Below, piece by piece: positions 10,776-22,500 of a stretch of DNA of 64,000 bases. The position numbers and the translations under genes are program-made. The DNA lies in NCBI GenBank assembly GCA_001600615.1, contig BCKK01000007.1:960431-1024430 (forward strand), given 5' to 3'. The DNA is from Dioszegia crocea (taxonomy: Eukaryota; Basidiomycota; Tremellomycetes; Tremellales; Bulleribasidiaceae). The first letter of the stretch is position 1. Each line of letters starts with the position of its first letter. Under the pieces are notes generated by a model, which was not told the DNA's origin, searched no databases, and saw only the letters and a list, made by a program, of their open reading frames with translations.

Positions 10776-11113
10776 CTAGCCAGGCTTGACATCCGACGAG
10801 CCACAACAACAGCCTGACCACCACTGACTCCAGCTCTCTCCCAGCCAAGGCAGACAGTATGCAAACACTGGGAGACAGCAGCAGAAGCACAAAATGCCAG
10901 GCTTGCTAGTGCACGGCACGGCCTCTTCCTCCGCATTGGGCTTTGCCTTGGGACGCCCTGAGTTTTTGATCTTGGGGGGTGCCTCGTCTGCCGTTACGTA
11001 TTCGTCGCCCGAAGAGTCTTGCGTCTTCTTGCGAGGTGCGCGCTTGGATCTGCAGTGATATCAGCGTGTGTGATGCGTTTCCATGGGTGAAGATTCCGGA
11101 CTCACTTTGCCAT
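10776..11113 (-). CDS. Small basic, Cys-rich protein with an 8-nt first coding exon (93 aa)
   Basis: Exon 1 is 11113-11106 (ATG GCA AA) and exon 2 is 11049-10776. The 56-nt intron has a GTGAGT donor, a GCTGAT branch site and a CTGCAG acceptor, and the sum (282 nt) closes on TAG. The N-terminus is Lys/Arg-rich and hydrophilic (SKRAPRKKTQDSSGDEYV). The C-terminal third is unusual: a Cys cluster CFCCCLPVFAYCLPWLG followed by WSQWWSGCCC, with nine or so cysteines among aromatic and hydrophobic residues. That pattern suggests a palmitoylated membrane-binding tail or a metal site. I do not recognise it. It was not visible as a single ORF because of the tiny first exon. The gene is supported only by splice signals and frame. 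Confidence 0.55.
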
Positions 11114-11484
11114 TTGATCTTTCACTTCTAAGTCTTCTTGATAAGTTGAGACCGCAACTGGACTCCTCAATCTGATATGGCTGATCCTTCGCTGCAAGAC
11201 TGACTAGAGAGGATGAAACCGTCAAAGGATAGGTTCCACGTGGTCATGAAACAGCTCTTTTCTTTACGTAAATCCTCCCCTGGCCTCCTGCAGCTGATTT
11301 CTCTTGCAAGCGCGCGCGCCAGTCAAAGCGCTACACAGGTCCTTGACTCGCACTCACCATACTCTTCTGTACATACCCTCATCTATGTTACTGTGTATAT
11401 CTCCACGATCCAACATGACTTGCACTTCGTGATACGCGAACAACCCTGCGGAAAGGCGCGTCGCCGGATACTCGTCGGCCCAAA
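11114..11484. promoter_or_regulatory. Divergent region, Cys-rich gene / DNA ligase
   Basis: 371 nt between divergent starts. Contains CGCGCGCG-like sequence near 11311. Nothing nameable. Confidence 0.3.
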
Positions 11485-14400
11485 ATGGCGGACATACAAT
11501 TCGAGACGTATGTATTTCGCCTGCACCTTGCCGCCTTGGTGGATCTCCGACTGACCTCCTCAGGCTCTGCTCTTTGGTCCATCGACTATCTGATCCCAGG
11601 CCTTGGCCCAAATCATCGAATCCGCCCAAATACCGTGACGCGGATGTAGTGTTCGCATCTTGGTTAGAATCTCGACCAGGCGCGCCATTCGTCCGCGGTA
11701 CCGGTAAACACATCTTTAGACTCTTATTCCCTCATGAGGGATCACGAAGGCGGTATAAGTTGAAAGAGGCGACATTTGCGCGTGATTTGGGGAAGATACT
11801 CTGCGTACAAGGACTTGAGAAATGGGACAGCGTGACGCAGGATGGAAGGGCGGAAGGAGGGACTGGATGTCTAGGCAAAGAGGTGGAATTGCTCATGAAA
11901 CGAAGAGTAGGGTTTTGAGTCGTATAGCTCCGAGCTGACTTGGTAGATCGCAACCGGGACTCGGTCGACTTTGACAATTCGCGAAGTTGACGCGCTACTA
12001 GATGATCTCGCGTCCTCTAGCGCTTTCTCCCAGCTGTCCCAACCCCCCATATCAGCTCAGACACCCAAGTCGATCCTAAACAAGATCTACCGCGAATCAT
12101 CGCTCTCCCCACACGCACTATCAGTAATTACACAAATCATCCTTCAAGATCTCCGACCCTTACTCAATCCCATCCCTCAATTACCTATCCGGAACCCTTC
12201 AGCCATGCTCAATGTTAAGTCAAATACGGGACCGCCGCAGCTTGATCTCATCAAGGCTATGAGGGTATGGGATGTGAAGATGGTGAAGATGTATAGAGGT
12301 GGGAAGGGGAGTATAGATCGGTGTGCGGATAAAGTGGAAGAATTGGGTGGAGGGCCAGGAGGACAATGTCGAAATGAGAGTGTACCGGCTGGACCGGTTG
12401 TTGGGGTGAATGTGCAAGTGAGCTATGTCGATGAATCAAGGGTGATGCGTTGCTGATTTTTTAGATACCCAAATGTGAAAAGGGCCGATCTGTCGAGAAG
12501 GCTCTTGATGAGTTTTGTGGGAATCGTTATACGCCTGCGGCGTCTGTTGTCTGGGCCGAAACGAAATATGACGGCTATCGGTGAGCTAAATGACCCCAAC
12601 GGAGAAACGATGGACGAAGAGCTGATATGGCAGAATGCAAATACATGTCGAAGTACAGGACGGACAATCTAAAATCACAATCTATAGCAAATCTAAACGG
12701 AATAGCACAATTGACCGCGGGAATACACACTCGTAAGTTATGTGTAAAATCGCAGTTTGAACATGAGCTGACAACTTAGTATAATACTAGCATCTCTCGG
12801 CCTTCCCGTTCCACCCAATACAACGACTCATCCCAATCTCGCGTCCCGTCTACCTGCGCCTGCTACCTCCCTTTCCCACAATGTCATCCTCGAAGCCGAA
12901 GTTGTGCCCTATAACGAAGGTCAGAGAGAAGGTCAGCGAGGACCTGGGATAGAAGAGTTCTGGTGGCTTGACAAAGCTGGTGTAGTCGCTAGCGATGCCC
13001 CAGGTTACAAGTAAGCAATATTAATCTCCTGCTAAGGGATTTTTACACTAATGGCGATAGGCTTAGCTCAAATCGGGAAGAAGACCCTATGCGACATCTC
13101 TGCGTGGTCTTTTTCGACATCTTACATCTTAACGGTACCAATCTCTTACCCGTTCCTTACTCCGAGCGACGACGACTTCTGGAATCCACCATCAATCCCA
13201 TTGATGGCTTCTCTCTCCTCTGCGAACGAACCCCCATCCCCCTGAACCTGGGCCGCACACATGCCCTCGCCCTCCTCCGCGCTGCCTTCGCCGACTCCTG
13301 CGAAAAGAGAGAAGAAGGACTAGTCCTCAAATCGGCCGAATCGACATACAACCAACCCTTCACCCACCGCTGGGTCAAGTTGAAGAAAGACCATATACCG
13401 AATTTGGGCGATTGTGTCGATCTTGTCATTCTCGGTGCAGGGTGGGATATTGACCGTGCGAGAGAACTCCGGGTTGACACTTCGGTATATACGACGTGGT
13501 ACCTTGGTGTTCTTGTAAATGGGGAAAAGGTCCGGAAAAGGCAAGAAGGGCCACATTTCGAAATGATAAGTCGGGTTTCGTATGGGAGTTCTAGGATGGA
13601 ACTTGAGAGTTGGAATGCCAATATCAGGGGTGGAAAATGGAAGAGTAAGCCTTTTGATAAGGATGATCAGTATAAGAAGGTGAGTTGCATCGATCGTTGA
13701 GTCGTCAGGTAGAGATGGAGCTGATACCGTCAGCGTCTGCTCGGGCTTAGTTGGACATACTTTATGCCAAAGGGTATGCCGCCTCCTTCTGTGCTCTTTG
13801 AACAGCCACTCTGTGCCGAAGTGATGGGTGCTGGATTTCAGAAACTCCCAGCATCTGAAGTAAGTAGAGAGATCTCTTTGATCTAGGTCCAATTTGCTGA
13901 TGTTGGCAGCTATATGAAGTCAGGTGGCCGCGCCTGCAGAAGATATACGAAACAAGAGAAAGACCATGGTCTGACGGTAAGCCCACACAATCAAGCTATA
14001 ACTCATACCTCAGCTCTCAACGCATCTGCCCTTATTCAAACCGCCCATATCTCACTCGGCTACCTCCCCGCCGACCCTCAGTCTAACCAACAGCCACACA
14101 TGCCCTCATCCCCATTCGAAGACTCCATCAGTGCAATGTGGGACACTGCACCCATATCCGCGCTTGATATCCTGCCCGATACCCCTTCACCTGTATATCC
14201 CAATTCCAGACCAGCCATGGCAAAGCGAGTCAAATCAGCGCCAGATCTTACTGAAATCCTTAAACTGTCCCCTCCGACCCCACGCAATGCTCGTGCGTCC
14301 CCGGGCCGACTAGGATTGAGGTCCTCTCCTCTTCGGATAGGAGCGTCACCTGCGGCTGGGGCGGGACAGCGGATGATAGACGCTATCCGGGGCAATGGGG

Positions 14401-14915
14401 ATGATAGGCGATTGAGCAGGAAAGATGGAGGCGTCCAGCAAACGACGGTGGGCAGAGTGCGCCTAGAAGATCATCTGGGACCCGCTACGCTCGTGGCTAG
14501 TCCAGCCAAACGACTCGGAAGTCCACTCATCACCTCTTCCCCTATCAAACGCCCCAATCGTGCCAAAGCCGCACCGAACCACGGAAACCTCATCGAGATG
14601 GCGCAGTATCTCCGAACTCCACCACCTACTTCACCCGTCTTGTCGAGTCTAGATATCAATGCCGAGGTCGAAGATCGCCAACTGGATGACAAGGAAGATC
14701 CTGCGGGTGAAGGCAGATTGGCGGGCGAGAAGGGGGACCAGCGTGATATCGGAAAGAAGGCGGAGGCGGTGGATGATGAGATGGCGCAATTGCCTGTGCT
14801 GGCTTCTGCGACTAGTCCGAAGAAGAAGAAGAGAATACCTTGGACGAAGGGTAAAGCGATGAGTCTGCGGTCGAGGATTAAGTTGGCGATGCGGGGTGTG
14901 GTGCGGGAGATCTAG
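11485..14915 (+). CDS. ATP-dependent DNA ligase, ligase IV-like without BRCT (719 aa)
   Basis: Ten exons: 11485-11507, 11564-11906, 11947-12417, 12465-12580, 12634-12732, 12780-13010, 13061-13679, 13734-13859, 13910-13976 and 14014-14915. The N-terminal DNA-binding region starts FETLCSLVHRL with LFPHEGSRRRY. Motif I is KYDGYR with the nucleotidyl Lys at about residue 313, followed by MQIHVE. Motif III is VVFFDIL, motif IV EEGLVLKS and motif V WVKLKKDH. An OB-fold region continues to about residue 440, with PLCAEVMGAGF and VRWPRLQKIYETR before residue 500. The last ~200 residues are disordered, Ser/Pro-rich with a basic end, and no BRCT repeat is seen. This matches the second fungal ligase IV-like family (S. 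pombe adl1 type) rather than Lig4 itself. It probably acts in nuclear DNA repair; its exact pathway is unknown. The KYDGYR motif replaces the commoner KYDGER. Confidence 0.88.
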
Positions 14916-15179
14916 GTCTGAAAATGGACATTGTCGCGTAGTTTGTTGTATCACTCTATCTTGTAGCTAAACTTATTGTCGGATATATAGACGCTGCCAT
15001 ATCTGTCGTAACGCTCTAGTAACGGGGGACAACCGCTGAGACCAGAGAATATCCCAATACAGACATCAAGCTGTTACATATATCCCTTATATCCCAATAC
15101 ATACCCCTATAGCAAAAAGTAACCAGTACCCGCTATCAACTTCCGCATTCCCCACATCCTCTGTACATTGCCACAAGGT
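14916..15179. other. Convergent intergenic region
   Basis: 264 nt between convergent stops of the ligase and the CAP gene. Probable 3' UTRs. Contains repeated ATATCCC/CCCAATACA words. Confidence 0.3.
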
Positions 15180-16150
15180 CTAGCCTTGGAGAGTTCCAAC
15201 GTTGTCACGGAAGTATTGACCGTTATTTCCAACAACGTTTCCTGGTTTCTTGTACTCGCCTAACGAACCATCAGCAATGCCTTTTGCGAATTGACAAGAG
15301 ACAACTCAAAAGACTTACAAATGAGGTAAGATGATTTGACACCTTTATAACCGCTGAAGATGGTCCCGTCCGCACATTGAACGACGGCGCAGCCGACCTC
15401 AGTCGTAGCCTTCCAGACCAGCTGGGTGAAGTGACCTGTGCCCGACGAGAAACCGGGAGCGTTCCAATTGTACTGGGCTTAAGGGTCAGCTAGAGCTAGG
15501 TAAAAGGGGAAGTTGCACACTTACATGCTTCATTGGCCCATCCGTTGAAGCCTGAAGTCACGGTGTAGCCGCCTCCGACACCTGCAGCCCTATCTAGTCA
15601 GCTTCATTCTTCGGAGACCAGCAATGTGGATCTTGTACAACTTACAAATTCTCTCCATAGGGTCCTTTGGAATGCTGGAACACACATTTACTAGCATAAT
15701 TGGCGGCGTAGGTGGCGAGTTCCGCATTCCAGGTCAGCGCGTTGGCGCCTGAAGATGTCAGCTATAGCATTAAGCAGGTAAAGCGATAGACATACCATAC
15801 TTGGCTCTGAAGTTGTTGTGAAGGCTGAGCAGAGTTGCCGAGTCACCAGTGAGTCCACTCCCGGTGGCGATCAACTGGTTACCAACGACCGCTGTTGGGC
15901 TTGGCGTCGCGGCAGTGGTAGTTTGGACAGCACTGGTGGTAGTCACTGGGGACGGAACGACTTGCATCGCGTTCGCAGCGGTCGTTGTAGCTGCTGAGGC
16001 GGCAGGGCGCTTGACGTAGCGGATGTTACCGCCACGGACACATCGCTTGGCAATGGGCTCCTGGGAGACGTCTCTATCCTCAACGACAGGCGCGCCCAAG
16101 ATTGGGAAGGCAAGAAGAGCCAAGAATGGGAGGAGGGTGTGTGCGAGCAT
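15180..16150 (-). CDS. Secreted CAP (SCP/PR-1-like) protein (253 aa)
   Basis: Exons 16150-15796, 15748-15646, 15589-15525, 15477-15319 and 15259-15180 (762 nt). A signal peptide is clear (LLPFLALLAFPILG, cleavage near residue 20), followed by a KR site and a Ser/Thr/Ala-rich linker to about residue 100. The CAP domain follows: LLSLHNNFRAKYG, LTWNAELATYAANYASKCVFQHS, GYTVTSGFNGWANEA, then GTGHFTQLVWKATTEVGCAVVQC and YLICEYKKPGNVVGNNGQYF. The His-Glu-His-type groove residues and the paired cysteines are present. Such proteins are exported and bind sterols or lipids. Divergent from the EED-like gene. Ordinary for fungi. Confidence 0.93.
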
Positions 16151-16801
16151 TGTATGGATAATGAACAGGTGGGTAGATGATCAAGATCGGGATGTAGAGT
16201 GAGGTTGGAGTAGGAAGCCGCGTCGAGCGATGAGGATGGTCAAAAGAGTGTGCGATCCGAAGACTAGCGCCGGGCTTTGAGATCGGGTTGGATGTCGAGT
16301 AGTGCTAAGCGAACCAAAGTGTCCAGACGAGGGTGCGAGGAAGGTGATAAGAGGTGACCTATATACTCGAAGGGATGGCTATAAACAAGAGGATCGGATC
16401 GTCAAGGAGGCGGTTGTCCCGTTGACAAGAAGGGGAAGAGATGTGAAAACTTGAAACGAGGTGTTGGCCGGGGGCAAAAGGGACCCTCGAGCCAAACAAT
16501 CCGTGCCTGAGTGAGGATCGGGGGTTGTCGCCTCGATACCTTCTTTCAAGGACCCCTTGGACCTTACAGTCATTCGTCAAGGGTGCAAGATACCTCCATG
16601 GCCGACTTCACCTGCATCTATTGGCGTATCTATGAGACATCGGCACCATCCTCTATAGACGCATCGCAACATTCAGGGCTAATAGCCGTAAGAGGCTATT
16701 TTGTAAGGGCGTTTCAGGCCGTTTCAGAATGACGCGTCGGCAATCGCCGCCATAGGTCCAGTTGACGCGACGAACCAATTCTCTACGCTGTATCGCATGA
16801 T
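16151..16801. promoter_or_regulatory. Divergent promoter region, CAP gene / EED gene
   Basis: 651 nt. No gene supported; open frames here lack splice or family support. Confidence 0.35.
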
Positions 16802-19186
16802 ATGTCTGACCCAGGTCCATCTAGACTGCCAGCCTCCTCGAGATTACCACACTACCAAGATCCCCTGGAAAGAAATCAGGCTCTGCCCTTAAAGATAACT
16901 GACGCTTCCCGACCTTGGTGGACAGGCCAAAGGCAGCCAGCTCCTCCAAATGGAAAGACTGCAGATCCCCTGCTCCCATACGAGCTGAAGACCGTAGTCA
17001 AGGTAAGATTTTGATTTCGCTAGCACCCGAGTGTATACTGACAACATCTACAGGCCAACAATAAAGGCAAATACTACCCCTCTCCAAGTCAATGTATCGA
17101 ATTTTTTCCATTCGTCGGTCCAAAGCGGCCCAAAGCCACCAGAGGCAATAGGAATTGGGACAAGTGGGAAGATGCTGCTGTGATTTGTTCTGGACCCAAG
17201 GTATGTCACATCTCCCAAGTCTGCTTGGGGTGGTATGATAGCAAGGTCCACCTTCAGCTAAACAATGTCAGGTGTTCGTTGGCCGATGCGCAGATGATGC
17301 CGCGGGTGCTTGTTGGGTGCCTATCTGGCAGTTCACCATAGAGAGGGTACGTGCGTTGAATACTGCTATGGCTGACGTCCAAGGAGTCAAAGCAAAAGGC
17401 TGAGGACCTCTACCATGCCACCTGGACCATCAACCCGTTCACCCTCCAACCCGTTGTCATCGCAGGAGGAGAGCTCGGCCTGATCTACGTCTTGGACCCA
17501 GTGGGCAAGAAGTTGGTCAGGATTTTGAAGGGCCATGGCGACGTGAGTAATTATCTTGCTAGTCATAGGGACTATCTGACAGTGTAGCACGTACAAGCAC
17601 TTGCTATCTGTCCCACGATGCCTCACATTCTTGCCTCAGGTTCCAGAGACCATACAACGCGTATCTGGAATCTGTACGGTCACGAGGTGGAGCTACTTCC
17701 CGGGCATCTCCCGCATCAGAACTACCCGATGGGCGACGCGGATGAAGGGAATCACATCGTGGCGATCTTGTGCGGGAATTGGCCGGGCGGACATCGGGAC
17801 GCCGTCTGCGCTGTGGTGCGTGGCTTTCCATACCATGTGATCATTTGCTGATGATGATAGTCTTGGCTACCCACTCACCGAGCTATATCAACGGCAAGCC
17901 GCGATAATGCCTTCAAGATCTGGGCTCTGCCTGTCCTCCCACCTCCAAATGTTCCTAAGCCGGACCGAGACTATCGACCCGTCCTGGTCCATCTACCTCT
18001 CTTCTCGACTAATCGTATATCAAAAGGACCAATCGATTCCTTCATGTGGTAAGTCCTCCATGTGTTTCATCCGAAATTAGACACTGACGAGTATATCAGG
18101 TTGAATGAAGACATCGTCGTAGCTCGGTGTGTCGGAGCCGTCGTCACTTTTCAATGGCTGAGCTATCGGCGATACTTTGAACGCGGAACTTGGGCTCCCT
18201 TAGGAGATTCAGTGACAGCTGTACCTGACTCTGTCCAGTGGCATGATATCAATGATTCTCGTGAGTCCTTGTGCCGGACCGTCATTTAGCGTCAAAGCAA
18301 CCAAAAGCTGATATCCCTTACAGGCTCAATTATGATATTCAGTACCTATAAAGTGAAAGGAAAACACACATATCAGCGAGCTGGGTTTCACTCCGCGTTC
18401 ACACCCACTCCGAATGAGCGTGAATCATTCGTCGCCAATCCCAGCCTCGTCCAAGGCTTTCTGGTTGCCATACCCCGACCCGGCATAATCCCCGAGATTA
18501 TCCTCTACGCTCCAACTCTAGCACCACCAGATCCTACTCCTAGGCTTCGGCGAAAACTCCGTGTGGATAACGAAGATCTAAGCGATGATGAGGAGATTAA
18601 GAAAGAGCGCGAGAGCGTTTCTGCGTCTTTGTCAAAAAGTGCGGACACGCGAGTGCTCGGCCCGGCACACAGCAGTCGTCCTCCATCCACCCCACCCAAA
18701 CATTCCGCCATCCCTACCCGCCGGTCTTTCCCGCCTGATGTGTCGGACGGAAAGGAATCATACGACGTATCAAGCGATAGCGGGACGAATACCGATTCCG
18801 AACTATCCAGCGGTAGTGTGGTCGATTCAGACCCGGAGGACGATGACGAACGGGGACTTGGTCCCTTTGATTCAGATGGCGAATCACGGGATGTCGGGTC
18901 GTCGGATCGATCCAGCCCCGTTGCCTCGCCCAATAGTCAGGATGAACGCCATCCCAACAATAGACATACTGCCCATCCTAAAATTCAACAACATCAATGG
19001 CGGCTGAAGGCGGACATATGGGCGGATATTGTGGAGAAGCATGCTAATAAGGGCTATCCGCTTGCTTTGGGTACGAAGCACGAGTCGGTGGTTAGCTGTT
19101 GTGCAATATCGCCAAGGGGTGCAAAGTGGATCTTGGGCGTTGGAGATGCAGAGTCCATCTTCGTTTGGAGAGTGAAGGATGCGTGA
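16802..19186 (+). CDS. EED1: EED-like WD40 protein, Polycomb PRC2 subunit (673 aa)
   Basis: Eight exons: 16802-17002, 17054-17200, 17272-17346, 17384-17542, 17588-17815, 17861-18048, 18100-18260 and 18324-19186. WD blades are visible: VIAGGELGLIYVLDP, GHGDHVQALAICPTMPHIL, SGSRDHTTRIWNL, GGHRDAVCAVSWLP, TASRDNAFKIWALP. The stretch RPVLVHLPLFSTNRI, PIDSFMWLNEDIVVARCV lines up with the part of EED after its fifth blade, which is why I prefer EED over a generic WD40 protein. EED reads H3K27me3 and scaffolds the Ezh2 methyltransferase in the nucleus. A ~160-residue acidic, Ser-rich disordered insertion (about residues 470-620) precedes the last blade. That makes it much longer than animal EED (~440 aa). 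The PRC2 role is inferred. Confidence 0.78.
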
Positions 19187-19329
19187 GGCGGGAATGTAGG
19201 CGATATCTTGGGGCTTGATCTAGAGATTGAAGGGAATATAAAGGACATTCAGTACGCCTATGCTCAATTGTAATTATATGGCTACTGTTATCTAGATGTC
19301 AATCTAAAAGGAGGTATATCCCTCACTTA

Positions 19330-19538
19330 ATGTCCCACTTTCATCTATATGTTGTCTTTACTAGTTACCTACTCCCTCTGAAATCCTCTGAAATCCTCTC
19401 CTCTCCTCTCCTCATCAAAAGCTACACAGAGATATACTGGAGATGTATATCCATTCAGTGTCCATCTTTCATCCAAATGTTGTCGTCGACTCGTTACTAC
19501 CTACGTCTACTCATCAAAACCTACATACAGATATACTA
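19330..19538. repeat. Diverged direct duplication in a 3' intergenic spacer
   Basis: Two copies (about 19330-19437 and 19458-19538) share TGTCC, CTTTCATC, ATGTTGTC, TTAC, CTCATCAAAA, CTACA and AGATATACT in order. Copy one also contains a CTCTGAAATC doublet and a (TCCTC)n run at 19374-19413. It lies between the EED stop and the convergent SH3 gene stop. Confidence 0.6.
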
Positions 19539-19549
19539 CACAGATCCCT

Positions 19550-22500
19550 CTACCTACTCATCCCCTCTCCAAGCCTAGCCAAAATCTCATCAACCTCCGC
19601 ATCCCAAGCATCTAGCCGACTCTGCACTCTGCCCAAACAAGCTTTAATATCAGGGTTCATACCCTCCATTTCGTACCTCCCCATCTTTTCGCCCCAGAGC
19701 ATCTTCATCGCCTCGTCCGACTCTCCCTCGTTCCCTTGCCCACTATATCCACTACCATCACTCCACGCCCGCTTCGTCTCCCCCTGCCGACCCTTCACAC
19801 CACCGCCCTTGACCTTGGGCTTCATCTCCCTCGCCCGAGCCTCCACTAGACCCATCAACGTCTTCATCCCGAAATCGTCCGTATATCGCACCGGCGTCCT
19901 CGGTGTGGGACTAGTAGAGTTGACGGCGCGCATAAAGATGGATGTCCCCAGTGGGGGTGTAGGATGAGAAGAAGATGTAGCTGTCGCAGGTGTTGTATTC
20001 CCATCTCGATCATGCTCGTACCCATCATGATCGTCATTCTGATCATGCGCCGCAGGACCCGAGATGTCCGACATGATACTAGCGATAGAGGGTTGTTGAC
20101 GATGTTTCGAAATGATGCGATTGACGGTCGCGGCGGTGTTTTGGTATGTGGGTTGAGATTGAGGAGGGAATGGCCCGCCTTGCCGCGAGTTACTGCGCGA
20201 AGCGGTACTGGCCGGACTGGCATTTTGCTGGTTGTGGAGTAAAGGGGATATGGCTCGGGAAGAGGGACGCGCAGAGGTCGGCGCAGATCCAGAGGGAGTA
20301 GTTCGACCGCTGGACGATTGGACAGGGGCGACGATAGGAGGAGTTGGGGAAACACCACGCATAGAAGGTGCTTTCCCACTTTTCGCCTTCTCAATCACCC
20401 TCGCGATCTTCTCTTCTAATTTCCCCTCTGGTTTACCCGCCGATCGCTCAAAGACACCTCGAAGAATATCCATACTCCCACTTCCCTGCCTCTCATGCCT
20501 TGGTAGAGCCTCCGAGATCTCTCTCGACACCCCCGGTTCGGGTGTACTAGGCGCAGTGACATAAACGCTCTGATCCGTCTCGCGGCGATAAGGCGCAGGA
20601 GGGCGGAGAGAATTCGCACTGAGTCCCCCTTGACCCTGTGCGACATGTGGAGAACTCGAAGTCCCATCATTCCCCCATTCTTCCTCTAGCAACTCTGAGA
20701 TATCGTACGTCTCACCATCATGATCGATGAAGCTGTATCGTACAACTTCATCGCCTGTAGGTTCGAGTAGCCGACTAGAACGTAGTGTACCTCTGTCTTG
20801 GAGGACGACGTCGATACCTTCTGATTTATTCGTATGTGCCGAAATGAGAGCTTTTTGTGTGGCCCGTGATGCAGCGCGCTGAGCAGCGATGATCTCTTGT
20901 GGTGATTTCGCTCCGTTCCGAGGATCAGCGCGGGTGATGGGGGTAGGGGACGATTGGAATGGGGGAGCTTCGATACCGAGAGATTGCTGCTGTTGTTGTT
21001 GCAGGATGGCACGGGAAGACTCGGGGACTGAGCTGGATCGGGAGGGTAGCTTATTGCCAGATCGCCGAAGAATGAAGATGGGGTCCGAAGGGAGGATATC
21101 GGTGGGTGTACCGACGTTATAGCTCCATTCGCGAGATCGACGTCTTTGTTCTGGCGTTGTACGTTCGACAGGCTTGAGCGTCGGGGGAGTAGAGTAAGAC
21201 TCGAGTAATTTGCTCGAGGGATGTAATTCTCGTTCTGGCAATATCAGCATTTGACCTTCACACCCGACATGTCTACTCACCTTTCCCCTTGGAAATCGCG
21301 ATTAGGCTATACCTAAACTTTGTTCCCGACCTCTTTCCTCCCCTACCCTCTACATCATCTCCGCCATCAACCACTCCGCCTTGTATCCCGAACCTCTCCA
21401 ATCCCTGCTCGATAGCCTCCACAACCGTCGCGTTCCTCGGCAGCATGAACAGCCTCTTCCTCTTATCCTGGGGCAGATCACGCGACCCCTGACTCGGATG
21501 ACCAGCCACAAGTCGATCTCGCAAGACCTGACGAGTGATAATGGCATCATTGACTGGATCAAAGACGGAGCCGTCAGGCAGATCCGAAGGATGGAGGATG
21601 AGTTGGACAGTGAAGCGTGCGGAAGGGGATGAGAATCGCTCGGGTGATGATTCGCCTTTGGTGTTGATTGTGAGGGAAGGATTGTATCGCATAGAATGGG
21701 GAGTATCGTGCGTGTCATCATTTGACCATACGCCTGATCGACGATTTGGTTCAGGGGAGGATTCGAGAACGGTAGAAAGTTGGCTAGAGTAACTTCCGAG
21801 TTCGCTCGACGTCTCGTGTAGCCCCTTCCCGCCAAGCTGCATGCTTCCGGGCCGACGACGATTGAGGTAGAGTTTAACAATCGAATCGTCCGAGAAGTCG
21901 TTCATCCCAAGTTTGGCAATAGCGGGATGAGATGACAAGCTCATGATGCTCGAGATACTCGATACGCTCGACCGCTTCACCGTGGGGGTTATTGCCCTCG
22001 CCTGAAATGACCCATCTTCCTCGGTGCACCGCTGTACAGCATCGAGGAAGATTGAGAGGGGTCTCTCGTCCGCCTCCAACTCCATCTCCTCCCCATTGAC
22101 ATCTTTGACAGTGAGGAAGAAACCGTTGTCCGTGCTAGACTGGGCAGAGTGATTCATTCGGAATCGCTGCATCGCCTGTCGGATAAGGTCCGAGGAAGTA
22201 GTCGTATCGTTCAGCAAGACAGTTTTGAAACTGGCGTCGGATTTGACATGATCGCCAGCGAAGATCCGCATGACATTTAACAGTGGCGCGGCAGGATTGG
22301 GGGAGACGATGATACTACTAGGCCGTTTCGTAGCGCCGTTCATCGTGGCGGATAGACGCATGGCTGCAGCACTTTGAGCAACAGCAGCAGCAGCTTCAGA
22401 TGCAGTGGGCGTTCGGACGTCGGCGACGGGGGAAAGTTTAAGATATTTACTGGAGTACGCCTGCATTGTCGCTTGATCCTGCTGCTGTAGCCGGAGACTA

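Noticed and set aside
10467..10817. 116-codon open frame upstream of DAM1
   Set aside because: No recognisable sequence features and it overlaps the 3' end of the spliced Cys-rich gene on the other strand.
13320..13892. 190-codon frame antisense to the DNA ligase
   Set aside because: Mirror of a long conserved exon; no independent features.
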